Source: Nectonema munidae
Taxonomy: Eukaryota > Nematomorpha > Nectonematoida > Nectonematidae
Assembly: GCA_030549495.1 (NCBI GenBank)
Contig: JAUIRK010000940.1
Span: forward strand, 1-64,000
Reading direction: 5' to 3'
DNA: 64,000 bases
The notes beneath the pieces were generated by a model, which saw only the letters and a list, made by a program, of their open reading frames with translations, was not told where the DNA came from and searched no databases. This document shows, one piece after another, positions 58,071-64,000 of this stretch. Position 1 is the first letter of the stretch; each line of letters starts with the position of its first letter. The translations under genes were made by a program, and so were the position numbers.

Positions 58071-58439
58071 TAAAGGCAAGGAAAAAAATAAGTATTTAAA
58101 AAACAAGACTTCTATGCGACATTAAAATTGAAATTACAAACGGTGTCAATACAGAAATGTTTCAAATGTTCACTTCTTCTATGCTTCTCATTTTTTCAGT
58201 CACATCAGGCATATAAGATAAAACATTTGTAAAACAAATGAACTCTAGTCACGTTTCCGGGAATCTAAAGTCTGAAAATCTCTGAAGTTTTCATGCATTG
58301 TGCGTGAGCAACTTTCTCTCACTAGCTGGCCTATACTACAATTTCTCTGACACTTTTCTCACTCATACGATTACGCGAATATCGCAACTCAAATTGTTTA
58401 TAAAAAGTACACTTATGCACAAAGTGTGAGTTCTTAGAT
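58071..58439. other. No gene recognised
   Basis: Somewhat less AT-rich than average. No ORF or repeat seen. Confidence 0.3.
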
Positions 58440-59480
58440 AACAGTTATGAAAAGTTAACCTCCTCTTGGAGAAAGCTTTTGATACAGTTTGGCTTGATGT
58501 TTTGCTGTTCAAACTCAGTAGCATGTTTGTGCCATCATACATCTTTAAGGTAGTTTACAGTTTCTTTTCTCGACGCACTTTCCAAATCAGAATAAACAAC
58601 AATTTTTGGGAGAATAAGCCTATGACGCTGGGTCCTCCAAGGTTCACCTTTAAGCCCTCTTCTGTTCAACATCTACTTCTCTGACATTAGGGACTACAAA
58701 TCAATATATGCTAGGATAATCAGTTTCACAGACGACATATGTGAATATTACTCCGCTAAGCGTGTACTGCGTATTTGCAAACACGTTTCGGACGTAAATA
58801 CCATATTAGGAAGGTATTTCACTGGATGGAACATTAAGGTGTATTACTCTAAATGCAAGGTTATCATCTTTGGCTCCAAAAATAACCCGCCAACTATAGG
58901 GAATATTCCCTGAGTTCGACACTTAAAATATCTATAAGAATCAATTGGGATGCAGGATTTAGTTTTCATCGTGAAGCTCACGAAAGATTAAGAAGGTTAT
59001 AAAGGATCTAGCGCTATATGGATGTCTTAAAGACATTGGGGTCAATTCCATGGCGGTCAACAAGGTCATTAAAATCCTAACAATGCCGAAATTGACTTAT
59101 GGTGACTCCATTTTGGATGCCTTCCCTCAACTTGGACCAACCCAATAGGCGACCTTGTGTACAAACTTTTTTGAACTGTTTATGGCAACACTTTCACTAT
59201 TGCTCATAGCCGAACCTCCTTTTCTTGGTTCCAGAAAAGGTTGGAGAAATTAAATAGAAAGTTTATTGAAAAACTAAGGACACATAAGCATTGCCTACAT
59301 TTATGCCAAGCTTGGGAGCTCACGCAAACCGGGCTGAAGCGTTCTTAGGGGTATATGCTAAAAAAAAAAGGAGAAAACTAAAGAGAAAAGTTTTGCGTTA
59401 TAGTTCTGTTTTTTTTCTGAGTTCTAGATCGGCCTACTTAAATTTAGGACTGGCACATGTTATAAGTCCCAAAACTGATT
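58440..59480 (+). pseudogene. Jockey-like LINE ORF2 relic
   Basis: Begins inside the RT: KAFDTVWLDVLLFKLSSMFV, then a degraded GVPQGS region, LFNIYFSDI, FTDDICEYYSAKRV (variant of FADDTAIY), LGRYFTGWNIKVYYSKCKVI and IIFGSKNNPPT. The IKxxxSKCKxIxF wording is typical of Jockey-clade elements. The frame shifts several times. The 5' half (endonuclease, ORF1) is absent, so it is a 5'-truncated insertion. Confidence 0.82.
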
Positions 59481-60160
59481 AATGGTACGAATTAGGTTAG
59501 GCATAGTCGGTAAGCTGGCCTCTACATGAGTCGGCTTGTAGGACCGATTATATATTCCTATTGTAAAATATATATCCTAGAGATAACATATATACTCATA
59601 TCTATGGAATGGAGTCAAATTCAATGGGTAGTTTGTTCCTAACCTAGCATGCTCTAAGTTGTCTATACCTTTCTTAACTTTTATAACATGTATTAAACAT
59701 TATTTATTAATAACATATACGCTATTGTATACCTCCTAACTTTTATATTTTTTGTAGCATATTTATTTATAATCATATTCTTTTATTTGGGGATAAGTTA
59801 TATTCCGTGGTGCCTGTTTTTTATCCTGGGTTTCTTCCTATGAAGAATTTAACGTTTTTTACGGTTAGGTTACTTGGTGACACGATTCTAACCTTGTTAG
59901 TAATCAAACTATCACTAGACTTTAAGATTGTTTCCCAAATTAGGAGCGTTCTCGTTAAAATTTTATCGTTCACTCATCTGTATTTATATATTTGTAACAT
60001 TCATTCTTGTAAAATTAAACAAGGTATATCTATGCAGTATCAAGGGCCGGTAGGCGTTTAGTAGGATGCAAGGTCCAGGTAGACCTAGACTCAGAATTCC
60101 GGGCGGGCCACGATATCCGAAAGAATGGGTGCGAACATGACAAACAATACTTAACTTAAC
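59481..60160 (+). repeat. 3' UTR of the Jockey-like LINE
   Basis: Follows the ORF2 relic without interruption to an ending cttaacttaacttacttaac. Its last 450 bp are repeated in reverse at 38640-39130 and more distantly at 36055-37155. The conserved terminal phrase is gggccacgatatccgaaag. Confidence 0.75.
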
Positions 60161-61243
60161 TTACTTAACCCCCTCTCTTTGAGCTGGTCCTTTTTGCCTC
60201 ATTCACAATTATGCGTGTGATACAAAAAAATTCTAACCCTCCACTATAAACACCACACACACACAAATGGGACCAAATAAAGACGCGCAATAAACCCAGT
60301 TTTGTCCAAAAGTTTTACATGACTTTGGCAAAAATGATCGTTCCAAAACTTATTATTTTTTTGAAAGTATTCATGAAATCGTCTTGTTTTAACTTACTTT
60401 TATAACATGTTCTGCAAATCTGTATACTCTCATACCCATTAAGTATTAATATAAAACCATTATCAACATATTCATACTTATGTGTATTGTGAGTGAAGTT
60501 CTACTCTTACATATTTTATTACCCTATTCATTTAAACTTTTTCTTTTTTATAAATTTTTAAATTTAAGTTATCAAAGCTCCAATCAGTGTCAGGGTATTT
60601 TGAATATTTTTCAATAAAAATCATTGGAAATTGACTTTATTGACCTAAATTTGAAAAATTGATTTTATTTTTTTGTTTGATTCACACTTTATCAAGTTCT
60701 AAATCTTTGTTTGGACTTTTTCAAGGTTAGAGATTAATTTTATAGAAATTGACTTTATTGACTTTTTCGTGCTTTACCTATTACATTCACTGTCACAATA
60801 CATACAATACATATATGTAGAAATTTCGTTGCTAGATATTTCATTTCTGTTGCTCAATAATAATTGATTCCACAAACATGCGCTATATGAGATCATGTAT
60901 TTTAGTTTGTGTAAATACATTTTCATCCGCATCATTTACTCTTTACGATTTATATCAATGCATTGAATTGTGTGTGGGATTGATGATGAGGAAAATTTTA
61001 TCATGAATCCTTGTTATCTATGTAATTTTCGGTTTACAAAAAATAAAATGTGCGTTTTTCCAAAAATTTAGGTTCGGTTTTGATATTAGAGAGTATTCGG
61101 TTTGACAACGATATTATACCATGAATTGAAGGATAAAAAATCAGGACAGACTGTTATATTCAGTAGATAGAAATTTAGATTTACAAAGAATTTGGTTTAA
61201 AAAGTTTTCACTATATATAAATATTGATATTTAATTTTATGGA
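60161..61243. other. AT-rich stretch, no gene recognised
   Basis: Contains three near-copies of attgactttattgac-type phrases (60620-60770). No gene seen. Confidence 0.35.
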
Positions 61244-61399
61244 ATGTAAGAAAATATTTTTATATATGAAATTCTTTATGTGCCTCCTCATTCTTACATT
61301 AAATTGCTAAAAATATCTCATTTATTATATAATAAGAGGCTTCTTAACCTGAATGGGAGGCACATATGGAATTTCATTTATAAAAATATTTTCTTACAT
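61244..61399. repeat. 156-bp hairpin with ~43-bp arms
   Basis: The left arm (61244-61286) starts atgtaagaaaatattttt and ends tatgtgcctcc. The right arm (61356-61399) is its near-perfect reverse complement. The loop is about 69 bp. It has MITE-like size, but no target-site duplication was found. Confidence 0.75.
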
Positions 61400-61589
61400 T
61401 TTAAAAAGACATAAAAAATATCTTTTTTATTTTAAAAATAATTAAAATATTGCTAACTGCGCGTAATACTCATTTTATTTATAATTTAATTTTGAAAATA
61501 TAAATGTTTAAAATTGGAAAGTAAAGTTTTAATATAAAAATAAAAAAATGTAAAGGTTAATTAATTATATATACATATTCATTCCTGAA

Positions 61590-62953
61590 CTTAACTTTTC
61601 CAGCTTTTTTGTTCGCAAACTTATCAATAACTTCGTCAAAAACCATCTTCTGTCAGCTCTCTTTGTATAGATATGGCAAGATTTTTTAGCCTCAACGTAC
61701 TCATAGAAGATCTTAATAAATTTTTAATAAGTTTTAGCTTCGAAAAACTTCCTTCACAAGTGGCAACAAATAAAAATTCTGAAGTCTTTTTCTTTCAATA
61801 AAAAACTCTTTTTTATCAATGTCGTCATAATTTTCTTTCAATTGGAATTTATATTTAATATCAAGTAGGTTTGACGGAGTAAGAAAATCATATCTTTCAG
61901 CAATTTCATGAGTTTTTTTGAATCTTGAAGTTATTTCTTAAACTATTCTATCGAGAGATTCAAACATTTCTCTTCTTAATTCAATATCGTAGGATAAATC
62001 ATCATCATCAAATCTTTTAACGAGTATTTTCTTTCTTCTTTTAAGTCGACGACATTCCATGTTTATTCCTAAATCGTTGTAAATTTCTTTAGCAAAGTTA
62101 ATTCCATTATTAACTACCGTCTCTTAATTCTCTAAAAGAAAAGTTTTTAGCGCTTTCATTTTTTGATTACATTGCTGTATGTTTATTCCTTTTTTGCAGA
62201 AAAATTTAACAATATCAAGTAACCTTGAAATAATTTTTCTTCATTTTTTTACTTCACTTTCAATCAACTTTTCTTCTCTTTTATTGATCATTTCTCCACA
62301 TGATATTCTAATTTCTAACTCCTTCCATTTAGTAAAGTTCTCCACATGAAACGTGCTCATTTCATGACAAGATATTTTAAAATTCAGTTTCCACCATGAA
62401 TTAAATCCGTTTTCAGAATCAAACTTTGAATTACTTCTGTTTGAGTCTGAGAACAGCTTAGAGAAAAAACAATATATAGATTTCTTGTGAGGAGAGTAAA
62501 CCATCCATATTATTAAAAATTTTTCACCATTTTGCAGCCTTCGAAAAAACCATTCGCATGTTAGACTTCTACAATGTCTCTTCAGTGAAAAACATTGGCG
62601 ATATACTTTACTAAAATCTGAATCTAAATTTTGAATTACAGATGATCCTTGAGGTACAAGCAAAATTCGTGTATGTCAATCTTAACTGGCCACAGACATA
62701 CATCTTTCATGTTTACTTCTGGTACTATACTTGTTTTTTCTAATCGCCTTTCAAAATTTGAAAGTGTTGAGTTTTCATTTGATGTTGAATCTTTTGAAAG
62801 TGAAAAACTAAGTTCGTGATCAACTTGAGGATTAAATGTTTTAGGACAAGAACTGATATATTTTAATAGTGCTCCTTTATACTTTTTCAATGAAATATTC
62901 CTTTCTCTTCCTTTTCTCATGCAAGAAGCTCCACTTTCTTTAACTTCTTTCAT
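61590..62953 (-). pseudogene. hAT transposase relic (TTF-finger type), internally deleted
   Basis: Related to the element at 39799. The N-terminal frame opens with RKGRERNISLKKYKGALLKY, then LWPVKIDIHEFC. The next frame has the TTF finger (CEWFFRRLQNGEKF, WMVYSPHKKSIYCFFSKLF). After RLLDIVKFFCKKGIN the sequence jumps to INFAKEIYNDLGI, CRRLKRRKK and RREMFESLDRIV. It ends with ATCEGSFSKLKLIKNLLRS (dimerisation motif) and VIDKFANKKAGK. The DUF4371 catalytic core with both early Asp motifs is missing, so the copy could not encode an active enzyme. Stops occur between blocks. Confidence 0.82.
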
Positions 62954-63111
62954 CTTTAAAATTTATTTTCGTTAAAAACTTATTTGTACATGTATTTTAA
63001 TCTTATAATTAATATGCAGGTAATGTTTTGTTTCATTTTTACAGTTCTACATATATTTTATATAAATAATTTTTGTAACATGTTTGTTTTTTTTTTTGTA
63101 TATTTTTGTCA

Positions 63112-63185
63112 TGTAGGGGCACACATCCGGGGGGTGAGGGGGGGGGGGGGGCGACCGCCCCCAATATGTTTTCAGGCCCCTCAAT
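63112..63185 (+). repeat. hAT terminus-like G-rich fragment
   Basis: Starts taggggcacacatccgggg, followed by an uninterrupted G-run and gcgaccgccccc. Similar to the fragment at 13382. It may be a truncated non-autonomous hAT. Confidence 0.4.
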
Positions 63186-63204
63186 AATTTTCTATAAGTA
63201 AGAG

Positions 63205-63435
63205 GATGTCTGGACAAAACGGCCGAAAACCAAAACGGCCGAAACCAAACGGCCAAAACCAAAACGGCCAAAACCCAAACGGCCGAAACCAAAACGGCCG
63301 AAACCCAAACAGCCAAAAACCAAAACAGCCGATACTAAAACAGCTGAAAACCAAAACTTCCGAAACCAAAACGGCTAAAAACCAAAACGACCCAAAACGG
63401 AAACGGCTAAAAACCAAAACGACCTAAAACCAGAA
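63205..63435. repeat. Tandem array of ~17-bp GGCCGAAA units
   Basis: About 13-14 imperfect units of aaaacggccgaaaacc. It begins gtctggacaaaacggccg, close to the terminal phrase of the foldback elements at 8878 and 36147 (ccggacatttggccga), but with diverged units. No inverted partner arm is visible before the window ends. Confidence 0.75.
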
Positions 63436-64000
63436 GGCGCAAAAACCTAAAAAGTGTTTAACTAAAAAGTTGGATAATTTTATGGAATTGAAAAGTGATA
63501 TATATTATTTTGTTACCAGAAATGGAATAACTCACTACTTTTTTCAAAACATGCCTGTTTCAATTTTGCCTCTTTTTTACGTTACTAAAATTCTTTTTGT
63601 TTTCATTTTTCTGTTGAGCAAAAAAATCTACTGGGTATAATTTATTGACTAAATTTTTATCTTTATGCTTATGGAATTTATAATGAAATAAGTTTTTAAA
63701 AAAAATATAAATCATTCACTTTCTTAAATGAGTAAAAACCGTTCTTAGTAAGAAACAACTTAAAATGTGTATAAATCTGGCTGACTTAATGAATACGAAA
63801 AGTCTTAAAACAAATGAAAAACCTCATGGTTACAAAACGTCCAAAACCCATTGAATATGTTTATGGCAAACTAAACTTCTACACCGTCAGTTTTTTATTT
63901 GGCAAGTTATTGCCTTTATAATGCTTGTTTTTATTGAAATACAAAATACGAACGATGGCATAAGCAGTTATTTTTGAGACAAAACATATGTGGTCTATCA
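63436..64000. other. AT-rich stretch to window end, no gene recognised
   Basis: If the array at 63205 is the left arm of a foldback, this would be its core. No ORF seen. Confidence 0.3.

Overview
The window is AT-rich, intron-bearing, repeat-saturated DNA of the kind found in invertebrate animal genomes. It holds non-LTR retrotransposons of the CR1/L2 and Jockey groups, several hAT DNA transposons, piggyBac-like and Tc1/IS630-like relics, a tRNA-derived SINE and foldback elements. The one convincing host gene encodes a secreted Kazal-type protein. I cannot name the phylum or species from the sequence. Almost every long open frame is transposon-derived.

Layout. 1-4.7 kb: a LINE on the minus strand with two intact, overlapping ORFs. 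5.3-7.6 kb: a second, decayed LINE. 7.65-8.47 kb: an inverted partial copy of a Kazal exon and its introns. 8.88-9.70 kb: a foldback element. 10.35-12.9 kb: a decayed host-like gene with 44-51 nt introns and a SAM-like N-terminus. 15.6-26 kb: a nested complex in which two near-identical composite hAT elements lie in inverted orientation around 3.4 kb of DNA. 26.5-35 kb: a minisatellite, TTAA-flanked MITEs, a tRNA-derived SINE pair, short tandem arrays and a Tc1/IS630-like relic in otherwise featureless AT-rich DNA. 35.5-49.3 kb: the Kazal gene, seven exons on the plus strand, with a hAT, a foldback and LINE fragments in its introns. 49.8-64 kb: a BED-type hAT transposase, LINE relics, a CGGBP1-like hAT relic, a TTF-type hAT relic and a tandem array of GGCCGAAA-type units.

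Main result. The two composite hAT copies (17464-19540 and 22979-24670) appear to have recombined and flipped the interval between them. The 8 bases right of copy 1 (tactagat) are the exact reverse complement of the 8 bases outside copy 2 (atctagta). A piggyBac-like transposase is cut in two, with its N-terminal piece next to copy 1 on the minus strand and the remainder beyond copy 2 on the plus strand. A LINE ORF2 is likewise cut, with its RT half left of copy 1 on the minus strand and its linker half just inside copy 2 on the plus strand. One inversion explains all three.

The Kazal gene is a signal-peptide exon, a 15-nt microexon, four Kazal-like modules and a Cys/Tyr/Gly-rich terminal exon, every intron in phase 1. 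The modules have four cysteines instead of six, and two end in polyglycine linkers encoded by GGT runs.
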